Assembly (NCBI GenBank): GCA_020809705.1
Contig: CP085834.1
Location: 930,001-994,000 of the forward strand
Direction: 5' to 3'
Length of the DNA: 64,000 bases
Origin: Calonectria ilicicola
Taxonomy: Eukaryota > Ascomycota > Sordariomycetes > Hypocreales > Nectriaceae
Every line of letters begins with the position of its first letter. The stretch's first letter is position 1. Position numbers and translations under genes: made by a program. Shown here piece by piece: positions 13,852 to 28,537 of the stretch. A model generated the notes under the pieces. That model was not told the origin of the DNA, did no database searches, and saw only the letters and a program-made list of their open reading frames with translations.

Positions 13852-16800
13852 TAATACTCTCTCTCTTATTAATCTTATTTTAAGGCTAGGTAAATAGGCT
13901 AGTTTCCCTACTTATAACTATTATATATTTTTTTCTTTTTATCTTTTTATAATTTAAGTATTAATAAAATATTAAATTATATTACTAAGGTTATATCTTA
14001 TTTTAAGATAATTAAAGCTTATTAAAAGAATATTATTAAATTAATTAATAAATTTAATTTTAAAATATCTTATTATTTAACTTATTTTTATATTAAATAA
14101 TTATTTTATATTATAATTAAAAGAAAAAGCTATTATAAATTTTATATAAAGAATAAATATTCTAGTTATAATTTTAAGGGTATTTCTATTTAAGCTTATA
14201 AATATATTCCTCTTTTTACTTTTATATATTTATTTCTTTTTAATTAAATAAGTTTCTTATAAGAAGGATTAGATTAATAAGGAGAAAGAAAAGGCTAAGG
14301 TAGATTTAATAAGTACTTTAGCTTAGTTATAGTACTTATATACTTAAGAGTATTATTTATATAAAAAGGTAAAGGAGATGATTTCTTAGGGTTATAAGGA
14401 TTTAAATAAATTAGAAGAAAAGGAGTATATTAAGGCATTAGTGTTATTAAAGATATAATTGCTTAAGGATTATGGGGTTATTAATTAGAGTGGTTTGCCT
14501 GATTTCCTTTGTATTGATTTTAGAGAAATGCTTTTAGTATTTTTAAGTAATATATAAGATATTTGGTAGATTCCTAGATTATTTCTTTATAGCCTTTCTA
14601 TTTAATTTTAAATTTTTTATTTTCTTTTTTTTTATAGGATTTTTTGATTTTTTATTAATTTTCTAGATTTTCTATTTATAGTTTATAATTAGGTTTTGTA
14701 TTAATTTAAATACTATTACTAGATTCTAGTAATAAAATATAAAAAATAAGGTAAACTTTAATATTATCTAGAAAATTAAGTTTATAATTATTTTTTAATA
14801 TTTTTCTTTTAATAAGGTATAGTTTAATCTATATAAAATTAATTTTTTTATTTTATTTTTTTATTATAAGATTTTTTATTATTAGGTAAACTATATCTCT
14901 CTTTAAAAAGATTAATTCTTTTAGCTTTTTAAGATTATAATATCTTTTTATAATATTATAAATAAATTCAAGTTCTATTTTTATTTCTTTATATAATTTT
15001 CTTAGATTATTTAACTTAATTATAGCTTTTACTTAAATTATACTTTCTAAAAGGGCTTAATAAGTATTTAATATAAAGTTAAAATTAGTTTTTATTAGTA
15101 TTATTTTAATATTATGATTATAAGATATATTATATGCTAATTATATAATAGGTAATTTTTCTACTTAATTGATTTACTTGTAATTAATATAATATTATAA
15201 ATATTGCTTAATTTTTTGGTTTTAGTATTTAATTTGTTTATTTATTTGGGGGTAAAAGACTATACTTAGCTTATAATTTAATCCTATTAAAGATATTAGG
15301 CTTTATTAAAATTTAGATATAAATAGTTATTCTCTATCTAATATAATTTTGATTAATAGATTATATATAGTAATTATATATTAAAAGAAAAGGTAAGTAA
15401 ATTATTCTTCTTTTATTATTTTATTATATAAAAGATAATATATTACTTTTATAAAATAATTAATAATAATAAAAATACTATTATAGTATATTTCTATAAT
15501 AAGATCTACTAATAAAGGAAGGTTGGTAATAAAGTCTATTATAATTAAATCCTATAATCATTATATAATAAGAGATGATTATAATAATCTATATAATTTA
15601 TATTTTAGTTTTTTAGAGTATTAATATAGGCTATATTCCTTATATACTTATTTAACTTTCTTTTTTATTTTATTAAAGGAAAATATCTATTTAACTTATT
15701 TAAAGGTTTTATTAATACCTTTATAACTATATAAAAGGTATTTATAAATATCCTTTATTAACTCTATTTAATATTCTTCTAGCACTTATAGGTAATTTAT
15801 TTTTTCTTCTTTTAAAAGTATTAGATTATATTTTTTAATTTTTCTTAATAGTAGATTACCTTATTTTACTTATTGTATAGGTATTTCTGTGGTAGTGGTT
15901 CTAGTTATATGTAGTAATCCTTCTACTTTTATAATAATGATTATTTTTTTTATTTTTATTATTATTTTATTAATTAAGGTTTATTTTAATTTTTTATTAG
16001 TATTATAGATTAATAGTTTTTTTTATATTTTTAATTTTTTTATATTATAATTAGATTAATAATTAATTATATTAGTATAATTATTTTTAATTTTTTTAAT
16101 ATAAATAATTTAGTAATTAAATTTGGATAGATATTCTATATATTATAATTACCTTTTACTAAATTTTTAAATAATTATAAAATAAATAATATTTTTATAA
16201 TTAATATATATTATAATTTTATAATTATTTTTTAAAAGATATTATTAAAATTCTTTAAAAGTATTAATAATAATAAAAAATTCTTTATTATAGATTAAGT
16301 AATTTAGCTTAAGGCTATATAACTTATATAAGTAAAATACTATAGAATATAGATTTCCTTATTTATCTCATTATCTAATCTAGGCCTTTAAGACAAAGTC
16401 TAATATATTGGTTTCTAGCTTTATAGACTTATTAAGGTTAAATATTATAAAGATAGATTCTTCTAAAATAATATTTTTTATAATTTTAAATAATTATTAT
16501 ATTTTATTTTCTTATTAAAAGGTAATTCCTTTTTTAATTAATTCTATTATATTTAAAATAATTTTATTAAATCCTTTAATAAATCTTTAGTAATAATTAA
16601 TAAATCTAAGAAAGGCTTATACTTTCTTTATATTAATAGATTCCTTCTAATCTTTTATTATAATAACTTTCTTTAGATCTATATAAATTTTATTAAGGTT
16701 AATAATATATCTTAAAAATTCTACTTTTTAAATATAAAACTTACTTTTTTTAATTTAATTAAAAATTTAATATCTTAGAGGGCTTTTAAGATCTTATAAA

Positions 16801-19800
16801 TATATTCTTTATATTCTTTTTTATTTTTAAAGAAAATAAGGATATTATCTAGATAATAAATAATAAAGATATTTAAGTATTTTTATAATATATTGGTTAT
16901 TATTTATTAGAATAATATTAATATATTTATAAGTCTAAAAGGTATAACTAGGTATTTAAATAATTTAAATTTAATTTAGAAAGTGGTTTTTTATTTATAT
17001 TCTTCTTTAATATAAATAAGATTATATATTCTTTTAAGATTTAATATAATAAAGATATTAGCTTTATAAAAATAATCCTTTATTTTATTAATTAATAATA
17101 GTAAAGTATAATCTTTAATAATAATATTATTAAGTTATTAATAATTTATAATAAAATATAATTTTTTATTTTTTTAAATATAAATATAATAAAATAATTA
17201 ATTTTAAAGTTTAAAATATAAATATATCCCTTTTTAAATATATTTTAAATATATTTCTTTAAGGTATTAAGCTTAATTTGGTTAAGATTATAAATAAAGT
17301 AAAATTAGGTATTAGATCTATCTTTAAAAACAATTTTATAATTTTACTAATTAAACTTAAGTAGTCTAATATCTAGTTCTTTTATAAAGAACTTTTTATA
17401 GATTTAGTATTATAAGGGTATATTATATAATCTATTTATTTCTACTTTAGCCTTTATTTCTTTAAGGCTTTTATTAATTTATTAGAATTATATTTTAAAG
17501 TAAATAATTATTTATTATTTTTATTTTTTTTAATTATTTTTATATTTATATTTTATTTTTTTAAGTAATAAAGATTCTTTTTTATTTATATTTTTTATTT
17601 AATTAAAATTAGAAATTTAAGATCTTTTATTATATTTTATAAAAATATTATTAATTATATTATACTCTTTAAATATTTATATTTAATTAATATACTAGTA
17701 GATATTAAGATTATATTAATATAATTATAAGTATTCTAAGATTAGATTATACTATCTAATATTAATAATATTAAAGGTTATTTCTTAGTTTTTTCCTTTA
17801 ATAAAGACTTTTAAGTAATTAATCTTTTTATTTATAATATTATTATTATAATTAAAAGAGGTTTCTTTTATATTAATAATTTTATATAAATTAATTTTTA
17901 TTATTTATAATAATTAAAGTTTATTAATTACTTAAGAATTTATATAATTTTATTTAACTTTACTATTTACTATAATATTATATTATTTCCCTTTAATTCT
18001 TACTTTTATTTTTAATTATTATTAAGATTACTTTTTAATTATAAAGTATAGAGCTTTTTTAAGAAGTTCTTTTAGTAATTTTAAAGATTATTACCTTAAC
18101 TACTCCTACTACTTTTTTATAAAGGGCTTTATTTATTTTTTAATTTTATTTAATATTAAATTATTACTTTATTTATTATATAAATATTATATTTAAGATC
18201 TTGATATTTATTCTAGGGTAGTTTATTATAATTAGAGAACTTAAGCTTATTTAATTCTAATATAATAAACTAATAATAAAAGTTTCTTTCTATTACTTTA
18301 TATTAATTAAAGTATCTTTTATAAGTATAATAAATAACTATATCTTTTACTTTAATAAGAAAGTATATTATATATTATTTTTATTTTATATATTAAAGGT
18401 AATTATAATTATAATAATTTATTTATAAGATATTCTTATATTCTTTATATATTATATTTAATTTAGAATTATTTTTCTTATATTAGATAGATTAAGGATT
18501 ATAATTTTTTAATTGTTATTTACTTTATATAAGTAAGAAGACTTTATTTTTATTTTATAAGAATTCCTTAATTTATTAAATTATTCTTTTAATATTAATT
18601 ATTTATTTTCTATTTTTATTTTTATTATAAGTGTAAATATTTTATTATATTAATACTTTATTAGTATATATATTTAGGATAGATATAAAGATTTTTATCT
18701 TCTTAGCTTATTTTAATTATTTATAGGGAAGGTAGGACTAGCTTTCTTATTAGATTAACCATACTTTTTAAATAATCTTATTAATTTCTTATTATAAGGT
18801 AAGTTTTATTTTATATAATTTATAGTTTTTTATATATTATTTAATTATAATAGTTGATTTATATTTCTTAATAACAACAAGAATAACTTTTCTTATAGTA
18901 TTCTCTTTTTCTTCTAATACTAAAATCTATTAAATTTTTATAATATTAAGTTATTTTTATCCTTTTAGTATAAGTTTGAATTAATTTTCTATTTTTAAGA
19001 AGTAATATTTAAAGGATTTATATTCTTTCTTTTTATAATTAAAATAAATAATCTTACTTTTATTATATTTTTAGGTAATATTAAGTTCTATTAATTTTAA
19101 ATAAGTACTATATATAATATTTTATTACTTATTTTAGGTTTTTTCTTTATTTAGGATATATAGGTTTTTATTATTTTAGGTATATTTCTTATATTAGTTA
19201 AATTATCTTTTATTAATTTTAATAATACTTTTAATATACTCTAAGAGTTTTTCTAACTAGTTTTCTTTATAGATTTTATCTTTAACTTCACTCTTTAAGC
19301 CTTTATAATAAAGTTCTATTAATATATTATTATTTTAAGCTATTTATATTATAATTTTTTTAAATTTAGCTAAATATTAATTATAAGATTTTATTTATTT
19401 AAATTTATATAACTAATTTATAACTTATTATTTTATATTAATTATACTAAAATTATCTTTAATAACAATTTTAAAATATTCCTAATCTCTAAAAATCTCT
19501 TAAATCTTTTTATTTTAATCAACATTATCCTTATTTTCTAAATAATCTTTTATAATAGGTTTAAACCATACTCCTATATCTCCTTAAAGAAGGGTTTTAA
19601 TATATAATACCTAGGCTTTAAAAATTACAAATTATATTAAAAAAAGTAAAAATATCCCTTTATTTAGATAAGGAAGGGGACTATATTAACAGCCTTTCCT
19701 AAAAAGGATTCTAAGATTAAAGATCTTAGAATTTTATTAATATCTTTACCCTTATTTTCTTTAATTGTAATAGTTCTGGCTTTTTTTACTTTAAATTATA

Positions 19801-19950
19801 TTTATATATTTATAAGTTTCTTTTTAATTTATTATAGTTTTATAATTAATTTAATATTATTAGAAAAAGTAGTAATAGTAAGATTCTTTTTAAATATTAT
19901 TATTATTTAATTATTAATATAAATAATTAATTAAATAAAAGCTTTTAATA

Positions 19951-20349
19951 TATAATAATTTAATTAATTCCTAACTTAATAAATTAATTAAAATAAAAGG
20001 TTTATTATTAGTAGAATGGTTAGATATATTATAGTAAATAAAGTAATAAAAATATTATATTAGGTAATAGTTAATTATAATTAAAGTAATTAAATTATAT
20101 TAAAAATTAATTAATTCTCTCTCTTATAATAAGGTCTAATCTATCTATATATTACTATATTTAAGGTTTTATTATTATAATAATTAAATGGAGTTAGTTT
20201 AATAATATTTATTACAATCTTTGGTAATATTAAGTGGGGGCTGTTTGACTTTACTTTTATTAGTTAGTTATGTGGGTCTAGGGTAGTTTTGTTATGATTG
20301 GTTGGGGTTCTGCCTGTGGTCACCGCCTTTGGGTGTTTGGGTTATAACA
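19951..20349 (-). repeat. C1 right LTR (399 bp)
   Basis: The last 150 bp (20200-20349) are the most GC-preserved copy of this LTR, with segments such as ggtcaccgcctttgggtg. The first 200 bp are almost pure AT. Confidence 0.87.
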
Positions 20350-23300
20350 ATAATCCTTAAATTAGTTCTTTTAATTATATAGATAGTTAAATAAGAAATA
20401 TTATTTTATTTTTTATAAGCTCTCTTATAATAGAATATAGAATAAGTTATTCTAGATTAATTATTTTAGCTTTTAATAGATCTTTATGGTTAAAGTATAT
20501 AATCTCTTTTTATTAAGCGCTCTCCTTTATAATAATATTACTAGCCCTTTATTATTATATAATTAAAAAGATTATAATTATATTCTATTAGTTTAATAAT
20601 CTAATAATCTACTTTTAATCTAAGAGTAAGAAACTCTTATTTACTATTTAATATATAAGTATATTACTTTTAAAGTTAATATAAATAGTTTATATATAAG
20701 TATTAATAATCTTAGTTTTATTTTTTATATTAATAATTATATATTATATATTTAATAATAATTCCTTTATTAATTAAAACTTTTTTATAAGTATAAAAAA
20801 TATATTTTTATATATAATTTCCCTTTTTATATAATCTAGTTATCTTAATAGACTATCTATTAAATTAAGCTTTCTTAGTTTATATTTAAGATTAAAATTA
20901 AATAAGAATAGCTTATAAATTTATTTTATAAATCTTCCTTTAAGATCTTTTATTAAAGCCTTAATAATACTTTTAAAAATAAAGTAATTTATTAATACTA
21001 TAAACTTCTTTAATAATCTTAATAGATAATAATTTTAATACTTTAAGCTCTTAATAATTATAAATAGCTCTTACTATTTAATTCCTTAATATTATTTAGT
21101 ACTAAAGAGTTTCCTTAATTAGTAGGCTATTAAGTATTATTAATCTTTTATAAATTATAATAAGATCTTTAAAATAATCTTAGTAGATATATCTATTTTA
21201 ATATAAGCTTTTAGAATTAGATCCTAATATTATAAGATAATTGTTAAATAGAAGGCTATTTTTAATTTCTAAAATATATCTTTTTTAATTTTAGTTTAAA
21301 TAAGATCTCTAGCTTTATAATTATTCTTACTTTTTTTAAATAATTTTATTAAAGGTTTTATTATTTTAAAGTATTTAAAAATAAACTTTTAATAAAAATT
21401 ATAAAAGTTAAAAAATACTTATATATTTTTATATAAGATTAATTTTTTTATTTAATAATAAATTAAATTTATATAAGATTTATTTTAATATCTTTTTAAG
21501 TAATTATATATTTTAAGAATTCTATCTTTTATTAATAAAAAGTATATTTAAAGAGTTTAATATATAATTAAAAATTATATAATTGCCTAAAAACCTTCTT
21601 AATATTCTTAATATATTATTCTTTTATTTTAAAATAAATAATAATATTATTTAGATATATAATATAATAAATATTTAAAAGTTTTATAAGTATATAGTAA
21701 ATATATACTTAGAAGATAGTTAAAGTATTAATTAACTTAAATAATATAATTATATACTTAAAGTAATTATATTAAGTTTTAAAAATAATCTTTTATCTAT
21801 TACTTTTTTTAATTTTAATATAATAATATATATTATAAATATTAATCTTAATAATCTATTTTATTTTTACTAATCTATTTAAAAGATTATTAATAAATAA
21901 AAGTAGATATTAATTCTTAATAATAATTATATTAAGACCTCTATAATCTATATATAAATATATAATACTATCTTTCTTTAATATAAATAATATTAATATA
22001 CTAATAACACTAACTAATAATTATATCCTACTACTAATAATATTATTTATTATATATATTTATAATATATAATACTATTTAACATTTAATAAATATAATA
22101 GACTATATAGAGGCTTTTTGCTTTTTATAGTATTAATAGAATACTTTATATTTTTAAAAAGTAATAACTTTATTATCTTTACTTTATTAAATATATATTA
22201 TTTTAGTTATAACTTTAAAGGTAATATACTAATATTATTATTAATAGCTTTATCTTTTAAAATCTTAACTAACTCTTTTTTTAATAATTGTATATTAATA
22301 GTATAAAGTATATAGACTTTTTTACTATTTTTTATTAATTTTTTTATAATATTTTTAAATTTTATAAAAAAATAGATTTATATATTTAATAATAATTATA
22401 TATATTAATTATAATACCTTCTTTACTTTTAAAACTATTTAAAAGAAGTAGATTATTAGTATCTTTTAAATATTATATTTTAATAAATACTTTTTAGATC
22501 TTTTAAGGTATTCTTTAATAATTAATTAAAAATAAAATTAATTAATATACCTTATATAAAGTTAATATAGTTTTATTATAGCTTTCTAATATAAGTATAG
22601 CTATATCTAGGGCTAGCTTTAAACCTAATCTTTATATTAATTATTAGCTAATAAGGTCTATTTATATATAAATATTTATATCTATCTAAACTTCTTCTTT
22701 TTTATAAGTATTAAATATTAATACTTTTCCTTAAATAATCTATTTTAAAGATAGAAGTTTCTTATATATAGTAGCTTTATATATTAAGTTTATACCTACT
22801 TATTTTTTAATAAATCTATTTTAATAAAATTATTATTAATAATTTAAATTTTAATAACTTTAAAAAATATATTATTTTTTTATTATAATAAATAATAAAA
22901 AGAAATATAACCTTTTTTATTATAAATATAATAAATTAAAAATTAAATATAATTAAAATTAACAATTTTCTTTATATTATTAAAAGTAATAAAAAAAATA
23001 AATTTAATATTATCTCTTAAAAAGATTAATTTAAGTATACTTTCTTAGCTTTTATCTTTATCTTAATCTCTATTTTAGCCTTTATAATTATTAAAATATT
23101 ACTTCTAAAAGCCTTTTTATTAATTAAGAAGTAGTCTTTTAATACTATTACTCTTTTATACTTTTTAATTATTTTAATAAAAATAAATTTAAAATTACTT
23201 AGCTTTATTAATTACTTTATAAAGCTTTTTAAACTTTACTTTTTATTTTAATATTTCTATTTTTAATTTAAGCTATAACCTAAAATAATACTAATAAACT

Positions 23301-24208
23301 AAGATAATATTATCCTTTAGGCCTTTAATATCTAGTATAGTATATAGGGCTATTTATATAATAAAGTGTTATTATAGTGTATAATTCTTCTTTTACTTTA
23401 AAGATAGTAATTTATTATAGGGCTAGTACTTATGTAGATTTAGATTAATATATATCTTATATATAAAAATAAGAAAGTCTTCTTATAAAGGGTTTTAGTT
23501 AATAAGCTCTTTAATATAATTATATTATTATATTTATAAAAAGTATAAGAACTTAGTTATAATCTACTTTATACATTATATAGTAGAACTACCTAGCTAT
23601 AAGTTATTATTAGCTTTAATAGTATAGATCTAGTTATTAATTTAGATATTTAATATATCTTTATTAAGCCTTTTATAATTATATAATAAAGGTTTTTTAT
23701 AGTCCTTTCTTAGATCTATATTAAGCTATATAGCTAATTAATATAATATATTTATTTAGAATTACTATTATTAAGCTTAAAGTTATTATTATTATATTTA
23801 GAACTATTTCTATTATTAAACTATTATAATTATAAAATCTTTTATAAATATTATAATTTCCTTTATATTATATAAAATTTATATTATAAATAATAATAAT
23901 ATTTATTCTTTAATATTCTTTAAATTTTAAAATTTTTACTTTTTTAATTTTATAATTAAAATACTTTTAAAAATTAAAATAAAAGATATATCTAGATTCT
24001 TTAAAACTTTATCTCTTTAAATAAACTCTTCTTAAAGTTCCTATTTATACTTTTAACTATATATAGCCTATATTTATAACTCTTACTTACTATAATAAAT
24101 CCTTATTAATTTAAAAAGTAATAATATAATATTAATCCTTCCTAAGCTTCTAATAGCTCTATCTATTATATAATATATTAATCTTTTAAAAAAAAGAAAT
24201 TAAAAAAT

Positions 24209-24423
24209 TATAATAAATTAAATTTATAATTAAAATAAAATATAAATAGAACTATAATAAACCTTTATTCTTATTATTAAAACTTTAATTTAATAAATTA
24301 TAAAATTATTTACTTACACTTATTATATAATACTATTATAGGTGTCCTTGCCTTATAATATCTTGTGCTAGTATATATTCAGTATGTATGCTTAATTGGT
24401 CCTCTTGGTCCTACATCTTTACA
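24209..24423 (-). repeat. B2 right LTR (215 bp)
   Basis: The outer end retains cttggtcctacatctttaca, nearly the reverse complement of the B1 LTR start. The inner end is heavily AT-converted. Confidence 0.85.
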
Positions 24424-27400
24424 AATTAGTATTATTAGTATATTAATATTATTTATATTAAAGAAAAATAATATTATATATTTATATATAAACTATAAAG
24501 ATCTTAATATAATTACTATTAAAAATTAATATTTACTCCTATTTATTAATAACCTTTTAAATAGATTAATAAAAGTAAGATAGATTATTAAGATTAATAT
24601 TTATAATATATATTATTATATTAGAATTAAAAAGAATAATAAATAGAAAACTACTTTTAAAATTTAATATAATTACTTTAAATATATAATTATATTATTT
24701 AAATTAACCAATACTTTAGCTACCTTTTAAGTATATATTTACTATATATTTATAAAACTTTTAAATACCTATTATATTATATATTTAAATAATATTATTA
24801 TTTATTTTAAAATAAAAAAATAATATATTAAAAATATTAAAAAGATCTTTAAATAATTATATAATTTTTAATTATATATTAAACTCTTTAAATATACTTT
24901 TTATTAATAAAAGATAAAATTCTTAAAATATATAATTACTTAGAAAAATATTAAAATAAATCTTATATAAATTTAATCTATTATTAAATAAAAAAATTAA
25001 TCTTATATAAAAATATATAAATATTTTTTAACTTTTATAATTTTTATTAAAAATTTATTTTTAAATATTTTAAAATAATAGAATCTTTAATAAAGTTATT
25101 TAAAAAAAAGTAAGAATAATTATAAGACTAGAGATTTTACTTAAATTAAGATTAAAGAAGATATATTCTAGAAATTAAAAATAATCTTCTATTTAATAAT
25201 TATGTTATAATATTAAGATCTAATTTTAAAAGCCTATATTAAAATAGATATATCTATTAAAGCTATTTTAAAGATCTTATTATAACTTATAGAAGATTAA
25301 TAATATCTAATAGTTTATTAATTAAAGAAGCTCTTTAATATTAAATAATATTAAAGAATTAAATAATAAAAATTATTTATAATTATTAAAAACTTAAAGT
25401 ATTAAAATTATTATTTATTAAAATTATTAAAGAAATTTATAATATTAATAAATTACTTTATTTTTAAAAGTATTATTAAAGCTTTAATAAAGGATTTTAA
25501 AGGAAGACTTATAAAATAAATTTATAGGCTATTCTTGTTTACTTTTGATCTTAAATATAGACTAGAGAAGCTTAATCTAGTAAATAGTTTATTAAGATAA
25601 TTAAATTATATAAAAGGGGAAATTATATATGAAAATATATTTCTTATATTTATAAAAAAGCTTTAATTAGTAAAGGAATTATTATTAAATATATAATATA
25701 TAATTATTAATATAAAAAATAAAATTAAGATTATTAATATTTATATATAAATTATTTATATTAATTTTAGAAATAATATATTTATATATTAAGTAATAAA
25801 TAAAGGTTTTTTATTTTTAGATTAAAAGTAAATTATTAGATTACTAGATTAGTAGAATATAATTATAATCTTTTTAATTATATAATAATAAAAAATTAAT
25901 AATATTATTATAAAAAAAATATTTAATAAAAAGAGATTATATATTTTAACTATAAAAACTTATTAAAAGCTAAAGTAATTAATCTAAAATAACTTATTTT
26001 ATATTTTATTATAAAAAAACTTATAAAAAATAAAATAATATTTCTTATTTAATTATTTATATAATTAAAAGAACTAATCTAAGAATTATAGATTAAAGAT
26101 TCTTTTTATTAATAGTAAGTATAGAAGATTAAATAAGATATTAGAGATATAAAGGTATATTACTTAAATAAAAATAGTATACTTTTTTATAAAAGAAAGT
26201 TAATTATTTTAATATAATATATATTAAGAATTAAAATATTTTATAAATATTATAATAATTTAAAGATAAGGTATATAGAAGTTATTAAAATAATTAAATT
26301 TATTAAAAGAAAATTTTATTAAAAAGAAATTATAAAAAATATATATAATTATATTTTAAAATATTAAGTATATTAAAATATATAAACTTTATATTATAGA
26401 TTATATAAGAAGCTATAATCTCTACTACTACTAATATATCTCTTTTAAGAAATTAATATAGATTTTATTATAAGATTATTTTAAAGTATTTATAATAATA
26501 AAAAAAATATAATATTATTTTTATAATTATCTATTATATAATAAAATTTATTATATTTATATTTATAAAGAAAATACTTACTATTATTTAAATAATATAA
26601 ATATTATATAAATATATAAAATATTAATATAAAATATTAAAAAGTATTATAAATAATTAAAATAAGTTATTTATAAGCTAGTTCTAAGAAGAATTAATAA
26701 AAGAATAAGTAATAATTAAGTAATTATTTACTATCTATTATCCTTAGACTAATAGGTAAATTAAGTAAATATATTAGATTTTAAAAAGATATTTAAGATT
26801 ATTTATAAAAGAAATTTTAAAAAATAAATAATATAATTTCTTAAAAGTAAGTTTACTTATAATAATAATTAATATAGTATTATTAAAGTATTATTAATAT
26901 AAGTATTATATAATTATTATTTTAAAATAATTAAGTATATTTTAAAGTATTTAAAGATTTATATATAAGGTATATAAAAGTATATTAAAACCTTAAATTA
27001 TATATATATTTAAATTTAATAATATTAATAGAAAGTTATAGAAGTATAAATTAAATATTATAATAAAAGATATATTATTATAAAATATAAAAAAGAATAA
27101 ATTATTAATTTATTTATAAGAAATTTTAGATTTAAATATAAGAAGCTTATATTTAAATTTATTAAAATTATTATTATTAAAGAAATAAGATAATAGGCTT
27201 ATAGAATATACCTACCTAAGTAATACTAATAAATATATAATATTTTCTTAATTTTCTTACTTAAACCTTAAGAAGGTATTAAAGATAATACTATTATTTA
27301 TTTATTAAAGCTAATTAAGAAAGAGAATAAATAAAAGATTAAGAAGATTATTATATATAAAAATAATAATAATAAAATATTATATTAAATTAAATAAATT

Positions 27401-27589
27401 AAATAATCTATAAAATATAATATATAAAAATTTAAAATTTATTTTAAAAATATAATAACTTTAATATATAAATATTATAAATAAATTAAAAAAATATATA
27501 AAAAATAAAATAATAAAATATAAAAATAATATTATTTTTATTAAATTCTCTTAAAATTTAAAAATAAGCTTCTAAAAGAAAAAAATAAT

Positions 27590-27804
27590 TATAAAAATAT
27601 AAAACTAAAAGAACTAATTAAATATATATATTAAATATATATTAATATAAGATACTATAAAGCAAAAACACCTATAATAATATTATATAGTAAGTGCAGG
27701 CAAATGGTTCTACAATTTGTTAAGTTAAAGTCTTAGTAATAAGAACAGAGGTCTATTGCGGTCCTATTTGTGCTTTACCTTAGTTGTGAATCTAGTTTGT
27801 TATA
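27590..27804 (+). repeat. B1 right LTR (215 bp)
   Basis: Same length as the left LTR. Here the inner (left) end is almost pure AT, while the outer end keeps GC-containing sequence such as GAATCTAGTTTGTTATA. It is followed directly by the TSD gggcg. Confidence 0.85.
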
Positions 27805-27809
27805 GGGCG

Positions 27810-28142
27810 TGCTTACTGTATATATATTATTAGCCTTTACAAGGGCCAGGGTCTTACTAGAGGTTAAGTATATAAATATACTTATATCTTTATTAAAGAT
27901 TATTAAAAGAGAAATTATAAGGTAGAACCTTACTGGTTTAAGGGCTTTAGTAGATCTATTTTTCTTAAGTGCTATCTAGTACTTAATATACTAGTCTGCT
28001 TCTATTGCCTAGATTTACCCCTCTTCTCCTTAATTGGTCTTTACTAGGCCTTATTCTTTTTAATAAGCCTTGTCTTATAGGTCTTATTAATTATAAGGTA
28101 AGGGCCTAAGTAGTTGGTATATTTAATTGGCTTATTATAATC
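27810..28142 (-). mobile_element. LINE segment between B1 and C2
   Basis: This moderately AT-rich stretch lies between the TSD of B1 and the insertion of C2. Joined across B1 it continues the LINE upstream of its endonuclease region. It is less degraded than the LTR elements, but I see no confident domain. Assignment to the LINE rests on position. Confidence 0.5.
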
Positions 28143-28537
28143 TGTAACGGTCTGGTCAATTCCTAACTTAATGAACCAATCAGAATAAAGGATTTATTAT
28201 TAGCAGGATGGTTAGGTATGTTATGGTAAATAGAGCAATGGAAATATTATATTAGATAATAGTTAATTGTAATTAAGGTAATTAAGTTATATTAAAAGTT
28301 GGTTAATATTAGTTCTAAGGGCGGATTCTAATCTATCTATATATTATTATTTAGTAGGCGCTTATTGTATTAGTTCTATTTAATGTGGTGATGATTGAGG
28401 TATTAATTATAGGATGATTATTAATGTTATAGGTGATTATTTATAAGTGCTTTCTTATTGGTTAATATAGGGCTATAGGGTAAGTGAATGTTAGTTCTGC
28501 TATTTTTAACTACCTAGGTGTATTATAGGTTATAATA
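28143..28537 (-). repeat. C2 left LTR (395 bp)
   Basis: Starts with intact TGTAACGGTCTGGTCA, the least mutated version of this LTR end in the window. The inner end, ...ggttataata, has lost its terminal CA to TA. Confidence 0.87.

Larger units (their letters stand above)
13453..20349 (-). mobile_element. Ty3/gypsy LTR retrotransposon C1, RIP-degraded, complete from LTR to LTR
   Basis: 6897 bp with 399-bp LTRs (13453-13851 and 19951-20349) and a perfect TSD ataat (13448-13452 and 20350-20354). The coding strand is minus. An RT box YLDN (degraded YLDD) is at 16845-16856, followed downstream on that strand by an RNase H region with a DFVL core near 16390-16420 and NYLIY-like residues near 16290-16320. 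The LTR has TG..CA ends; on the minus strand it starts TGTTATAACCC and ends with a degraded CGTTACA. It is inserted in B2 and is the innermost element of the nest. No open frame of useful length survives. Confidence 0.87.
11733..24423 (-). mobile_element. Ty3/gypsy LTR retrotransposon B2, same family as B1 but inverted, interrupted by C1
   Basis: LTRs at 11733-11947 and 24209-24423 (215 bp each) are flanked by a perfect 5-bp TSD, aatta, at 11728-11732 and 24424-24428. Removing C1 and one TSD copy leaves 5789 bp, matching B1's 5781. The reverse complement can be followed along B1: around 22420-22700 it matches 11040-11340, and around 12000-12500 it matches 27050-27550. The RT box remnant (YLNN) is at 21647-21658 on the minus strand. 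The coding frames are destroyed by RIP. Confidence 0.85.
9328..27804 (+). mobile_element. Ty3/gypsy LTR retrotransposon B1, RIP-degraded, interrupted by B2
   Basis: Bounded by 215-bp LTRs (9328-9542 and 27590-27804) and flanked by a 5-bp TSD, aggcg at 9323-9327 and gggcg at 27805-27809, which differ by one G/A transition. Removing B2 and one copy of its TSD leaves 5781 bp. Plus-strand pol remnants are in gypsy order: RT with YLNN in place of YLDD (24782-24793), the post-RT VEFLEYII-like block near 24910, RNase H about 25200-25420, integrase HHCC and core about 26150-26950 with a YHPQTDGQ-like remnant near 26750, then a possible chromodomain remnant about 27340-27470. Stops are numerous, so it is inactive. 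It inserted into the LINE. Confidence 0.85.
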
